A DNA stretch of 64,000 nt, from positions 124,001-188,000 of the forward strand of contig NZ_JQCD01000024.1 in assembly GCF_001437425.1 (NCBI RefSeq), written 5' to 3'. Below the pieces are notes generated by a model. The model worked only from the letters and a program-made list of their open reading frames with translations. It was not told where the DNA came from and did no database searches. The DNA comes from Weissella minor. GTDB taxonomy: Bacteria > Bacillota > Bacilli > Lactobacillales > Lactobacillaceae. Shown here one piece after another: positions 34,774 to 43,088 of this stretch (the stretch's first letter is position 1; every line of letters starts with the position of its first letter). Both the position numbers and the translations under genes were made by a program.

Positions 34774-34808
34774 AAATGACGTTAAATAAATTTTTAAGGA
34801 ATACAGTG

Positions 34809-35483
34809 ATGAAATCTATGCAAATTGCAATTGATGGACCGGCTTCTGCAGGTAAGTCAACTATTGCTAAAATTTTAGCGAATGATTTGGATTATGTTTA
34901 TGTTGATACAGGGGCTATGTATCGTGCGGTGACTTTGGCTGCGTTAAAAGCTGAAATTGATCCAAATGATGAACAAGCAGTCGATGACTTATTGCCACAG
35001 GTCGAAATTGACTTTAAGCCGGGAACTCCGGCTCAACTTGTCTTTTTAAATGGACAAGAAGTGACAGAAGCTATTCGATCAGACGAAGTCGCACGTAATG
35101 TTTCAGCAGTTGCCTCATACGCAGCTGTGCGAACAGCGATGACTGATTTACAACGTAAAATTGCAGACAATAATGGGGTTGTAATGGATGGTCGTGACAT
35201 TGGAACGACTGTTTTGCCACAGGCTGAAGTCAAAATTTTCTTAATTGCTTCTGTAAAAGAACGTGCAGAACGCCGTTATAAAGAAAATCAAGCTAAGGGC
35301 ATTGACACAACAACAACGCTAGCGGAGCTAACTGAAGCAATTGAACATCGTGATTATCTAGATTCACATCGTGAAATTTCGCCACTAAAAAAGGCTGATG
35401 ATGCTGTGGAATTAGATACGACAGGATTATCAATTGATGAGGTTGTGGAACGCGCTAAATCAATTATTGCTGAGCGGGCATAA
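34809..35483 (+). CDS. cmk: Cytidylate kinase
   Basis: Phosphorylates CMP and dCMP with ATP. Of 224 residues, [19 protein letters not shown] (P-loop, about 6-24) opens the protein. [15 protein letters not shown] (about 35-49) contacts the nucleotide, and [13 protein letters not shown] (about 126-138) is the conserved CMP-binding segment. A mobile lid ([15 protein letters not shown]) follows and [27 protein letters not shown] closes the domain. ATG 34809 has AAGGA 8 bases upstream; an ATG 33 bp earlier lies at the likely transcription start. The cmk-rpsA-der order is conserved in Firmicutes. Confidence 0.95.
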   Translation: MKSMQIAIDGPASAGKSTIAKILANDLDYVYVDTGAMYRAVTLAALKAEIDPNDEQAVDDLLPQVEIDFKPGTPAQLVFLNGQEVTEAIRSDEVARNVSAVASYAAVRTAMTDLQRKIADNNGVVMDGRDIGTTVLPQAEVKIFLIASVKERAERRYKENQAKGIDTTTTLAELTEAIEHRDYLDSHREISPLKKADDAVELDTTGLSIDEVVERAKSIIAERA

Positions 35484-35584
35484 TTTATTTGAATTTTAAA
35501 AAATAACACGATAATTACTAGTATTAGCAGGTTAAATATTGTATAATATTGGTTAGAGTCGTGTGACCAGGAGGATATATTGTA

Positions 35585-36847
35585 ATGAACGAAGAGAACA
35601 ACGAGCTATTGGCAGCTCTTGATAGCGTAGCCGAAGTTAAAGTTGGCGATGTAGTCAAGGGTGAAGTCTTAGCAATTGATGACAACCGTCAAGTGATTGT
35701 AGGTATTGAAGGTGCCGGTGTTGAGGGTGTTATCCCAATGCGCGAATTGTCTTCAGACCGTGATGCTGACGTGAACGATCTTGTTAAGGTTGGAGACGTT
35801 TTGGATTTGGTAGTTGTATCAACTATCGGTTCTGACAAAGAAGGTGGATCATACCTATTGTCAAAGCGTCGCCTTGAAGCTCGTCGTGCTTGGGAGGAAG
35901 TCGCAAGCAAGTATAACGAAGGTGATATTGTAGAAGCACCTGTAACACAAGTTGTTAAGGGTGGATTGGTTGTCGATGTTGATGGTGTACGTGGATTCGT
36001 ACCTGCATCAATGATCGAAAACCGTTTTGTGCAAGATTTGAACCAATATAAGGGTCAAACTATTCGTGCAAAGATTATCGAAATCGATCCAGCAGAAAGC
36101 CGCTTGATCTTGTCACGTCGTGACGTTTTGAACGCCGAACGTGAAGAAGCTTTGAAGCATGTCTTTGAAGAACTATCAGTTGGTGATGTTGTTGAAGGTA
36201 AGGTTGCTCGTATGACTAACTTTGGTGCCTTCATCGACCTTGGTGGTGTAGATGGATTGGTTCACGTATCTGAAATCTCACACGATCGCGTTTCACAACC
36301 TTCAGATGTATTGTCTGTTGGAGAACCTGTTAAGGTTAAGGTTTTGGGATTGGACCCAGAACGTGAGCGTATTTCATTGTCAATCAAGGCCACAGAAGCT
36401 GGTCCTTGGGATAACATTGAAGAAAAGGCTCCAGTTGATTCAAAGCTTGAAGGAACTGTTAAGCGTGTCGTAGACTTCGGTGCATTCGTGGAAGTATTCC
36501 CTGGTGTTGAAGGATTGGTTCACGTTTCACAAATCTCACACAAGCACGTTAACAACCCTGCTGATGTTTTGAAGGCTGGAGACAAGGTTGACGTTAAGGT
36601 TTTGGATGTAAATCCTGAAAAGCAACGTTTGTCATTGTCAATCAAGGCTTTGGAAGAAGCACCTGAAGGCGAAGAAGAGACAAAGAGTGCACCATCAAAC
36701 AACAATGGTGGTGACCGTCCTCGTCGTCAATCACGTCGTCCACGCCAAGATCGTGACCGTGCACCAAAGAATTACTCAACTTCAGAAGAAGAAGGTAATG
36801 CAACTTTGGGTGATGCATTCGGTGATATTTTCAAGGATTTTAACTAA
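35585..36847 (+). CDS. rpsA: 30S ribosomal protein S1 homologue (YpfD type)
   Basis: RNA-binding protein with four S1 barrels over 420 residues, as in Firmicutes rather than six as in E. coli S1. They start near 16 (VGDVVKGEVLAIDDNRQVIVG), 103 (YNEGDIVEAPVTQ), 195 (VGDVVEGKVARMTNFGAFIDLGG) and 282 (LEGTVKRVVDFGAFVEVF). The C-terminus is basic and Arg-rich (RPRRQSRRPRQDRDR) then acidic. AGGAGG precedes the ATG, and a consensus TATAAT lies at 35542-35547. Codon use is strongly biased (AAG, GGT, CGT), as expected for a highly expressed gene. Confidence 0.94.
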   Translation: MNEENNELLAALDSVAEVKVGDVVKGEVLAIDDNRQVIVGIEGAGVEGVIPMRELSSDRDADVNDLVKVGDVLDLVVVSTIGSDKEGGSYLLSKRRLEARRAWEEVASKYNEGDIVEAPVTQVVKGGLVVDVDGVRGFVPASMIENRFVQDLNQYKGQTIRAKIIEIDPAESRLILSRRDVLNAEREEALKHVFEELSVGDVVEGKVARMTNFGAFIDLGGVDGLVHVSEISHDRVSQPSDVLSVGEPVKVKVLGLDPERERISLSIKATEAGPWDNIEEKAPVDSKLEGTVKRVVDFGAFVEVFPGVEGLVHVSQISHKHVNNPADVLKAGDKVDVKVLDVNPEKQRLSLSIKALEEAPEGEEETKSAPSNNNGGDRPRRQSRRPRQDRDRAPKNYSTSEEEGNATLGDAFGDIFKDFN

Positions 36848-36867
36848 TTTTTGTTAATTAAATAAAT

Positions 36868-36911
36868 TTAAGCGTGTGTTGGGTTTATTCCTGATGCACG
36901 CTTAATTTTAT
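36868..36911 (+). terminator. rpsA terminator
   Basis: TTAAGCGTG (36868-36876) pairs with CACGCTTAA (36897-36905) around a 20-base loop, followed by a T-rich stretch. Confidence 0.75.
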
Positions 36912-36980
36912 TTAGCGACAAAAATGGCAAAATATAGTAATATTGCTAGTAATAGAAGAAGTTCCAAGGAGGTAGTGAAA

Positions 36981-38291
36981 ATGGCATTACCAGTAGTAGC
37001 GATTGTTGGTCGTCCGAATGTTGGAAAATCAACAATCTTTAACGAAATGGCTGGCGATCGTATTTCAATTGTTGAAGATACGCCAGGTGTTACGCGTGAT
37101 CGTATTTATACGCGTGCAGAATGGTTGACCCATGAGTTCCGCTTAATTGATACAGGTGGAATTGATATGGGTGATGAGCCCTTTATGAATCAAATCGTAC
37201 AACAGGCTGAAATCGCAATCGATGAAGCCGACGTGATTGTTTTCATGGTTTCAGCTAAAGAAGGCCTAACTGAGTCGGATGAACGTGTTGCAAAAATTTT
37301 GTACCGCACTGATAAGCCGGTTATTTTAGCTGTAAATAAGGTTGATAATCCCGAAAAACGTGCCGAAATTTATGATTTCTATGCATTAGGTTTCGGTGAT
37401 CCATATCCAATTTCTGGAACCCACCGTACAGGAGTTGGTGATTTATTGGACAGGATTGTTGCTGAATTCCCAGATGTTCAAACAGAAGAGGAAGATGATG
37501 CAATTCGTTTCTCACTAATTGGTCGTCCAAATGTTGGAAAGTCTTCAATTGTGAATGCATTGCTTGGTGAAGAACGCGTGATTGTGTCTGATATTGCTGG
37601 AACAACGCGTGATGCAATTGACACAAAGTTTACAACACCAGATGGTGATGAGTTTGTGATGGTCGATACGGCCGGAATTCGTAAACGTGGTAAGGTTTAT
37701 GAAAATACTGAAAAGTATTCAGTCATGCGTGCCATGCGTGCGATTGACGATTCTAACGTTGTTTTGATGGTGTTGAATGCAGAAGAAGGTATTCGTGATC
37801 AAGATAAGCACGTTGCAGGATACGCGCATGAGGCCGGTCGTGCGATTGTCATTGTTGTGAACAAGTGGGATACATTGGAAAAAGATACGTATACGATGAA
37901 TGAATTCGAACAACACATTCGAAATGAGTTCCAGTATCTTTCATATGCACCTATCATCTTTGTATCTGCTAAAACAAAGCAACGTTTGAATAAGTTACCT
38001 GAGTTGATTAAGCAGGTTGATGAGAACCATAAGCGTCGTATTCAATCAGCAACATTAAACGAAGTGATTATGGATGCATTGGCAACGAACCCAACACCAA
38101 CTGTCAATGGGAAGCGTTTGCGTGTTTATTATGCAACGCAAGTGGCTATTCAACCGCCAACTTTTGTGGTCTTTGTGAATGACCCAGAATTGATGCATTT
38201 CTCATATGAGCGTTTCTTAGAAAACCAAATTCGAAAGGCGTTTGACTTTACAGGAACACCAGTCCATTTGATCAAGCGTGCTCGTAAGTAA
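36981..38291 (+). CDS. der: Ribosome biogenesis GTPase Der (EngA)
   Basis: Essential double-GTPase that assists 50S assembly. The 436 residues contain two G domains. The first has [14 protein letters not shown] (about 10-23), DTGGI and NKVD; the second has [16 protein letters not shown] (about 184-199), [11 protein letters not shown] and NKWD. A C-terminal KH-like domain (about 350-436) ends with [24 protein letters not shown] before ATG 36981 settles the start against an upstream in-frame ATG at 36924. Lies in the usual place between rpsA and hup. Confidence 0.97.
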   Translation: MALPVVAIVGRPNVGKSTIFNEMAGDRISIVEDTPGVTRDRIYTRAEWLTHEFRLIDTGGIDMGDEPFMNQIVQQAEIAIDEADVIVFMVSAKEGLTESDERVAKILYRTDKPVILAVNKVDNPEKRAEIYDFYALGFGDPYPISGTHRTGVGDLLDRIVAEFPDVQTEEEDDAIRFSLIGRPNVGKSSIVNALLGEERVIVSDIAGTTRDAIDTKFTTPDGDEFVMVDTAGIRKRGKVYENTEKYSVMRAMRAIDDSNVVLMVLNAEEGIRDQDKHVAGYAHEAGRAIVIVVNKWDTLEKDTYTMNEFEQHIRNEFQYLSYAPIIFVSAKTKQRLNKLPELIKQVDENHKRRIQSATLNEVIMDALATNPTPTVNGKRLRVYYATQVAIQPPTFVVFVNDPELMHFSYERFLENQIRKAFDFTGTPVHLIKRARK

Positions 38292-38346
38292 GTTTTTATT
38301 GTATGTTTTTAAACAAGATGGTCGATTATCCAGTGATTTTTATATG

Positions 38347-38381
38347 AAAACGTTAAAAACATTGGTATATCAACGTTTTTA
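38347..38381 (+). terminator. Candidate der terminator
   Basis: AAAACGTT (38347-38354) pairs with AACGTTTT (38372-38379), ending in a T run; the loop is long (17 bases). Confidence 0.6.
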
Positions 38382-38393
38382 GTTTAAAAATTG

Positions 38394-38422
38394 TTGTTAA
38401 AATGTCGCAGTTATGATATTCT
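38394..38422 (+). promoter_or_regulatory. hup promoter
   Basis: TTGTTA (-35) and TATTCT (-10) are spaced by 17 bp, giving a leader of about 70 nt before the HU start codon. Confidence 0.5.
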
Positions 38423-38500
38423 AAATATCGAAATAGAGATGTGATAACATCTTTTATTTTAAATAAATATGTAGAGCAATTACGCAGGAGGATATTTCCC

Positions 38501-38776
38501 ATGGCTAACAAGCAAGAATTGGTAAACGACGTTGCTACAGCAACTGGTTTGACTAAGAAGGACGCAACTGCAGCAGTTGACGCCGTATTCTCATCAATCC
38601 AAGACACTTTGGCAAAGGGTGACAAGGTTCAATTGATTGGATTTGGTAACTTCGAAGTGCGTTCACGTGCAGCTCGTAAGGGTCGCAACCCACAAACTAA
38701 GGAAGAAATCGAAATTCCAGCATCAAAGATTCCAGCATTCAAGCCTGGTAAGGCATTGAAGGACGCTGTGAAATAA
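38501..38776 (+). CDS. hup: Histone-like DNA-binding protein HU
   Basis: Small nucleoid protein of 91 residues that bends DNA as a dimer. The sequence is standard: [29 protein letters not shown], then the DNA-binding arm with [20 protein letters not shown] and [26 protein letters not shown] lies 9 bases before ATG 38501; an ATG 60 bp upstream in frame is not supported. The codon bias is extreme (AAG, GCA, GGT), typical for very high expression. Monocistronic. Confidence 0.97.
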   Translation: MANKQELVNDVATATGLTKKDATAAVDAVFSSIQDTLAKGDKVQLIGFGNFEVRSRAARKGRNPQTKEEIEIPASKIPAFKPGKALKDAVK

Positions 38777-38802
38777 GTACCATTGATTTGGGACTAAAAT
38801 TT

Positions 38803-38836
38803 AGAGTTAACTCATTTAGAGTTAGCTCTTTTTTTA
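38803..38836 (+). terminator. hup terminator
   Basis: An 11-bp stem, AGAGTTAACTC with GAGTTAGCTCT (one G-U), with loop ATTTA and a run of eight T. Confidence 0.92.
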
Positions 38837-39022
38837 TAGAATTGAAAAAAGTAGTATGTAATTATGACTTAGGATGTCACTTGGTAAGTGAGCTACGTGC
38901 TAGATTTTTTAAGTCGTGCAGTTAAAAGCTTACCAGGCAACGAATAGATGTGATATGATAGGCAAACGTTAATTATAGAAGAAAGGTGTGTTTGGGGGCG
39001 TAAACTCAAACCTATAAAGCGC

Positions 39023-39184
39023 ATGAATTCAAAGAAAAAAGAACTTGTTAAATTAGCTATCACGATTAGCTTATTGGTTTTGATTATTGTGGCAGTGACG
39101 GTTAAAAATGATCAACTTCGTATGCTTGGAACAGTCGGAATTATTGCATATCTTATCTGGAGTGGTTTTGATCGACGGAAATAA
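39023..39184 (+). CDS. Small two-helix membrane protein (53 aa)
   Basis: Encodes MNSKKKELVKLAITISLLVL and continues with two hydrophobic segments (about 10-27 and 36-48), ending in a basic FDRRK. Function unknown; no family recognised. The ribosome binding site is poor, and the frame is open upstream to about 38981, so a longer start is possible. A GAAAGGTGTG stretch at 38981-38990 would support an alternative start, but no in-frame start codon follows it closely. Confidence 0.45.
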   Translation: MNSKKKELVKLAITISLLVLIIVAVTVKNDQLRMLGTVGIIAYLIWSGFDRRK

Positions 39185-39597
39185 CTAACCGGTGAACAGT
39201 TTTTGTTTGTCTAGATGTATTAAAAAAATGGATGGTTGGCCAAAGAAAACAAGCATGTATTTTCAGAAAAGCTAACAACAATCATTGATTTCTAAAATCT
39301 TCAGGCCAAATGATTAGACATATATCTTTTTTATTGAAAAAAATCTCATCAAAGATATTGTACAGCGTAATAATTGTTACTCAGGATAATTGTCTATACC
39401 GCTTTTAAATTGACTGTTACAGCTGTATATAGCAGTTTTTCGTAATATTTGTCATGAAATGTTATCTTTTTGAAATCTACTCATGCGGGTTTAGTTGTAT
39501 ATTAATTCTTGTCGACAAAACGATAGAGTGAAAGCGACATGTATTTATATATATAATTTTGAACATAAACCATTAACAACAAAGGGGATACATCACA
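39185..39597. other. Long leader/spacer before the first LysM-Apf gene
   Basis: A 413-bp A/T-rich stretch without a credible gene. It contains TGTTACAGCTGTATA (39415-39429), similar to a repeat upstream of the paralogue at 40568, and a consensus TATAAT at 39552-39557 close to the gene. Long regulatory leaders are plausible for secreted wall proteins, but no known RNA element is recognised. Confidence 0.45.
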
Positions 39598-40200
39598 ATG
39601 AAGATTAAACAAGCTGTTGTCGTTACAACAACATCTGCCGCAGGTATTTTGGGAGCAACTGGTGTTGCTTCTGCTGATCAAGTAACTGTTAAGGCTGGAG
39701 ATACTTTAGCATCAATTGCCCAAGAAACAGGTTCAAGTATTGATGTTTTGGCCTCAATTAACAACATCCAAGATCAAAATATGATTTTCGTTGGTGAAGT
39801 ACTACAAACAACTGGTAATGCATCTGCTAACCAAGCACCTGCGGCACAAGCGTCTGTTGAACAAGCAGCAACAACTGTTTCACCTGTAAGTGTTGATGAT
39901 ATTTCATCTCAAGTTGCAGCAGCACCTACACAAGCACCTGCTAGTTCAGGTTCAACATATGACCAATTTATTGCAAATGGTGGGACTGCAGCAATGTGGA
40001 ACACAATCGTAATGCCTGAATCAGAAGGAAATCCAAATGCGGTATCACCAAACGGTTACCGTGGTTTGGGTCAAACCAAGGAAGGTTGGGGAACTGGATC
40101 AGTTGCTGAACAAACACAAGGCATGATTAACTACGCAAATTCTCGATACGGATCAATTGATGGTGCATTAGCATTCCGTGACGCAAATGGTTGGTGGTAA
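39598..40200 (+). CDS. Secreted LysM protein with Apf-like C-terminal domain
   Basis: Extracellular cell-wall-binding protein of 200 residues. A signal peptide (about 1-26, ending GVASA then DQ) precedes one LysM (about 27-72: VTVKAGDTLASIAQETGSSI). A Ala/Gln/Thr/Pro-rich linker follows. The C-terminal 75 residues are the conserved domain of aggregation-promoting-factor-like proteins, a lysozyme/transglycosylase-like fold: YDQFIANGGTAAMW, VMPESEGNP with a possible catalytic Glu, GYRGLGQTKEGWG, ending ANGWW. AAAGGGGAT lies before the ATG. Likely a peptidoglycan remodelling or surface protein. A close paralogue follows. Confidence 0.88.
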   Translation: MKIKQAVVVTTTSAAGILGATGVASADQVTVKAGDTLASIAQETGSSIDVLASINNIQDQNMIFVGEVLQTTGNASANQAPAAQASVEQAATTVSPVSVDDISSQVAAAPTQAPASSGSTYDQFIANGGTAAMWNTIVMPESEGNPNAVSPNGYRGLGQTKEGWGTGSVAEQTQGMINYANSRYGSIDGALAFRDANGWW

Positions 40201-40221
40201 TCACTAAATAGCTAACTATAT

Positions 40222-40252
40222 AGGACCCCCATTAATGGGGGTCCTTTTTTTA
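40222..40252 (+). terminator. Terminator after the first LysM-Apf gene
   Basis: AGGACCCCC and GGGGGTCCT around ATTAAT form a G/C-rich stem followed by seven T. Confidence 0.95.
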
Positions 40253-40253
40253 T

Positions 40254-40567
40254 ATATATTTGTTAAAAAAACATGAAATTTAGGACGTGTAACAGGTAAA
40301 ATGCTTGAAAAATCAAGGTTTTAAGACTTATTTGAAAAAAGTGTAAACCTTTTTGTTACAAATGTTACAATTGAGAGAAGCTTATATATCAGCACTTGTG
40401 GATATAATCACAAGAATAAGGCCTGTTTTATTTCAAAAAGTGTAATAAAACGTTAAATAGTTGATACATACAAATCTGATAAATGCGCTATAGTAATAAA
40501 TGTCGAATACAGACAAACCAAAATTAAAATTAAAAAATTAAAGAGTAGAATTTTAGGAGAGTGGATT
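40254..40567. other. Spacer upstream of the second LysM-Apf gene
   Basis: About 310 bp without a gene. Visible are a direct repeat TGTTACAAATGTTAC (40354-40368) and the inverted repeat CTTGTG/CACAAG (near 40396-40415). The first resembles the motif at 39415 upstream of the paralogue, so a common regulator is possible. No promoter with good spacing could be fixed. Confidence 0.45.
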
Positions 40568-41218
40568 ATGGATATTAAAAAAGCTGTTGCTGTTTCAGGT
40601 GCTACTGCTGCTGGTTTAGTTGCCACTGCAGGTGTTGCCTCAGCTGACCAAATTACAATCAAAGAAGGGGATACCCTTTCACACCTTGCCCAAGAGCACG
40701 GTACAACTACCGACAATCTTGCTGCAATCAATAACATCACTGACCAAAACTTGATTTTTGCTGGTGAAACTCTTGAAACTGAAGGAACAGCACAAGTTGC
40801 TGCACCAGTGCAAGAAGCCGCTCCAGTACAAGAAGCTGCTCCTGTTGTTGAACAACAAGCTGCCCCAGTACAACAAGAAGCAGCACCTGTACAACAACAA
40901 GCTGCTCCAGCACAACAATCAGCACCTGCTGCTAAGCCAGCTGCTGCTGCACCTGCTGGTTCAGGATCAACTTATGACCAATTCATTGCTAACGGTGGAA
41001 CTGCTGCAATGTGGCAAACTATTGTTATGCCTGAATCAGGTGGAGATCCAGCTGCTTACAACCAAGCAGGTGGTTACCGTGGACTTGGTCAAACAAAGGA
41101 ACACTGGGGAACTGGTTCAGTCGCTACTCAAACTAAGGGTATGATGAACTACGCTACTTCACGTTATGGTTCAGCTGAAAAGGCTGTTGCCTTCCGTCAA
41201 GCTAACGGTTGGTGGTAA
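40568..41218 (+). CDS. Secreted LysM protein with Apf-like C-terminal domain (paralogue)
   Basis: Paralogue of the 39598 gene, 216 residues. It has a signal peptide (about 1-26, ending GVASA then DQ), LysM (ITIKEGDTLSHLAQEHGTTT, about 29-48 onward) and a repetitive linker of Ala-Pro-Val-Gln-Glu units (AAPVQEAAPVQEAAPV...) over about 78-130. The C-terminal domain shares YDQFIANGGTAAMW, IVMPESGGDP, GGYRGLGQTKEHWGTGSV and ANGWW with its neighbour. GGAGAG lies before the ATG. The strongly biased codons of the C-terminal half suggest high expression. Probably an abundant wall-associated protein. Confidence 0.88.
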   Translation: MDIKKAVAVSGATAAGLVATAGVASADQITIKEGDTLSHLAQEHGTTTDNLAAINNITDQNLIFAGETLETEGTAQVAAPVQEAAPVQEAAPVVEQQAAPVQQEAAPVQQQAAPAQQSAPAAKPAAAAPAGSGSTYDQFIANGGTAAMWQTIVMPESGGDPAAYNQAGGYRGLGQTKEHWGTGSVATQTKGMMNYATSRYGSAEKAVAFRQANGWW

Positions 41219-41231
41219 AATAGATTTTTAT

Positions 41232-41262
41232 AAGCAAACTAGTCTGACTAGCTTGCTTTTTT
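41232..41262 (+). terminator. Terminator after the second LysM-Apf gene
   Basis: AAGCAAACTAGT pairs with ACTAGCTTGCTT with one mismatch, then a T run. Confidence 0.8.
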
Positions 41263-41281
41263 CTTTGTTTAAAAACAGATA

Positions 41282-41311
41282 AAAAGAGCAACCACTAGTG
41301 GTTGCTCTTTT
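41282..41311 (-). terminator. Perfect palindromic terminator of the minus-strand membrane gene
   Basis: A 30-bp perfect inverted repeat (AAAAGAGCAACCACT and its complement, 15 bp each arm), with A and T tracts at the ends. It can act in either direction. It lies directly after the stop of the minus-strand gene. Confidence 0.9.
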
Positions 41312-41546
41312 AATTTTTAATGTCAGACCAATTTACATCATGACGTTCAGGCATAACAGGCGTCGTACGCCAGGAGAAAAAGCAGATTGAGATGAATATA
41401 AATAAGGTCGTCAGAGTGATGAAGACAAAACTCTCACCATTATTTTTAGTTTTAAAACTCATAATGACTCTAGGGATACAAATGCAAACTAAACAGATGA
41501 TATTAATAATAATAATCAAGTCTAAAACTTCAGTTGTTGTTATCAT
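41310..41546 (-). CDS. Small membrane protein (78 aa)
   Basis: Two hydrophobic segments (about 8-28 and 41-58, the second FITLTTLFIFISICFFSW) with a polar loop and a soluble tail ending RHDVNWSDIKN. The minus-strand reading is supported by AGAAGGGC about 8 bases before the ATG and a dedicated terminator; an overlapping plus-strand frame lacks both. No family recognised. Confidence 0.6.
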   Translation of the reverse strand: MITTTEVLDLIIIINIICLVCICIPRVIMSFKTKNNGESFVFITLTTLFIFISICFFSWRTTPVMPERHDVNWSDIKN

Positions 41547-41735
41547 CAGTGTTGCCCTTCTTTATTTACTAACCTTAATTTTAACGAGAGTATAGAAAAT
41601 GTCAATAATTTATCTAAATAATGTATTATTTTTGACTGATGAAAATTATCTTGTATCAAAGTTGTGAATTAAGCTTGTGGCGCTCCCTTGGTTTAAGGTA
41701 ATATAGATGTAAATCTGTTCACAAGGGGAGTAAGC

Positions 41736-42566
41736 ATGAATGTAAAAAAAATTGTGACGATTGCTGGATCTGACAGCTTGGCTGGTGGGGGCATCCAAGC
41801 CGATTTAGCAACATTTTCGGAGTATCAGTTTCAAGGACTGAGTGCTATTACGAGTATCGTGACAGTTATAGACGATGATTTTCAGATTAATGTGATTGAT
41901 TCAAACATATTAAGTGATCAATTAGATTCGATTTTTGCCTTAGATAATATTGCAGCTATTAAAGTTGGTCTTTTGTCTACCAAAAATCAGGTTACAGTGG
42001 TCGCTAATTTTTTGGAACAATTTAAGAATATTGTACCAATAGTCATTGACCCCGTTATGGTTTTTAAAGAAACAAATAATGTCGATACGAAAGAATTATT
42101 GGCAGCGATACAGACAAAATTATTGCCGATGGCCACGATTGTTACGCCTAATTTAGAGGAAGCCAGTTTATTATCTGGTATGGAAATTCATAATCAAGAT
42201 GATTTGACCGTTGCTGCCAAAAAAATTAAGCAATTTGGTGCTAAAGCAGTACTTGCGAAGGGGGGAGCTCGTCTAAGTGGAGCCACCACTTTTGATGTGC
42301 TTATTGATGAAAATGCACAAGGACACGCGTTAGAGCATGAACGTCTGGCCACGAATACAAATAATGGTGCGGGATGTACGTTATCATCAGCAATTGCGTG
42401 TGAATTGGGACGACAAGTATCAATGCGTGATGCAGTAGAAAGCGCTCAGATGTTCGTACTTGCAGCAATTAAAGATGGTGTTCAATTGAATCAAAAATTT
42501 AAAGTAGGTAATGTATGGCAGGGTGCACAGCGCGCTGTATATGGGGAGAAATGTAATGAAAAATAA
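41736..42566 (+). CDS. Pyridoxine / hydroxymethylpyrimidine kinase (ThiD-PdxK family)
   Basis: A ribokinase-fold kinase of 276 residues. The opening VTIAGSDSLAGGGIQADLATF (about 7-27) is the ThiD/PdxK signature. VIDPVMV (about 102-108), TPNLEEASLLSGMEI and the C-terminal NTNNGAGCTLSSAIACELG (about 208-226) complete it; the usual GTGCTxS reads GAGCTLS. AAGGGGAG precedes the ATG. It is coupled by an 11-bp overlap to an ECF S-component gene, so the pair probably salvages a vitamin precursor. Pyridoxine is the more likely substrate in lactic acid bacteria, HMP the alternative. Confidence 0.85.
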   Translation: MNVKKIVTIAGSDSLAGGGIQADLATFSEYQFQGLSAITSIVTVIDDDFQINVIDSNILSDQLDSIFALDNIAAIKVGLLSTKNQVTVVANFLEQFKNIVPIVIDPVMVFKETNNVDTKELLAAIQTKLLPMATIVTPNLEEASLLSGMEIHNQDDLTVAAKKIKQFGAKAVLAKGGARLSGATTFDVLIDENAQGHALEHERLATNTNNGAGCTLSSAIACELGRQVSMRDAVESAQMFVLAAIKDGVQLNQKFKVGNVWQGAQRAVYGEKCNEK

Positions 42567-43074
42567 AGAAATGACGATTTTGGGTGTCGTTATTGCGATT
42601 AACTTAGTATTAAGTAATATTGTTCGATTACCAACGCCAACTGGCTTTGTTTCGCTGGTGGAAGTTGGTATTTTTATTGCGGCATGGCAGTTTGGGCCTA
42701 GAGGCGGCGCCATTGTAGGTGGCATAACTGGTATTTTATTAGATTTATTGGCTGGTTATCCACAATGGATGATTTTATCTTTAATCATTCATGGATCGGA
42801 AGGGTATTTGTTAGGATTCTCAAGTGAAACCCTCGCCGGGAAGACAAAATCAATGTTAGCTGGTGGTGCTGTTATGGTAGTTGGGTACTGGCTTGGTGGT
42901 GCAGGATTGAATTGGTTGATGGGTGGCATGGAAATGCAAATTAAAGCTGCCTTAGTTGCCAGTGCGGCTGATATGCCAGCTAATGTGTTGCAAGTATTTG
43001 TCGGATTCTTATTGGCTTTGTTGATTAATCCAGCAGTATCTAAGATAATTCAACAACAACATTTAGAATCATAA
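42556..43074 (+). CDS. ECF transporter S component, probably for pyridoxine or HMP
   Basis: A 172-residue membrane protein with five or six hydrophobic segments. It shows the ECF S-component N-terminal pattern (ILGVVIAINLVLSNIVRLPTPTGFVSLVEVGIFIAA) and the Ala/Gly-rich helices that dock on EcfT. GGGGAGAA lies about 8 bases before ATG 42556, within the end of the kinase gene. Coupling to a ThiD/PdxK-type kinase recalls the predicted pyridoxine carrier PdxU2. Energising subunits are not encoded here. Confidence 0.85.
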   Translation: MKNKEMTILGVVIAINLVLSNIVRLPTPTGFVSLVEVGIFIAAWQFGPRGGAIVGGITGILLDLLAGYPQWMILSLIIHGSEGYLLGFSSETLAGKTKSMLAGGAVMVVGYWLGGAGLNWLMGGMEMQIKAALVASAADMPANVLQVFVGFLLALLINPAVSKIIQQQHLES

Positions 43075-43088
43075 ATAGGAGCTTTAAC

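Noticed and set aside
40340-40368. Canonical WalR box upstream of the second LysM-Apf gene
   Set aside because: The two TGTTAC half sites are spaced by 3 bp and TGTAAA/TGTTAC by 6 bp, not the 5 bp of the WalR consensus; kept only as a possible variant.
40800-40940. Repeat array in the second LysM-Apf gene considered as CRISPR-like or satellite DNA
   Set aside because: The repetition is in frame and encodes the Ala-Pro-Val-Gln-Glu linker; units are 15-30 bp and degenerate.
40737-41144. Long alternative-frame ORFs over the second LysM-Apf gene
   Set aside because: They arise from the repetitive Gln/Ala/Pro linker, giving low-complexity Leu/Gln runs; the secreted protein frame explains the region.
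41392-41595. Plus-strand 67-codon frame opposite the small membrane protein gene
   Set aside because: It has no ribosome binding site, and the minus-strand frame has one plus a terminator; the plus frame is best explained as a shadow.
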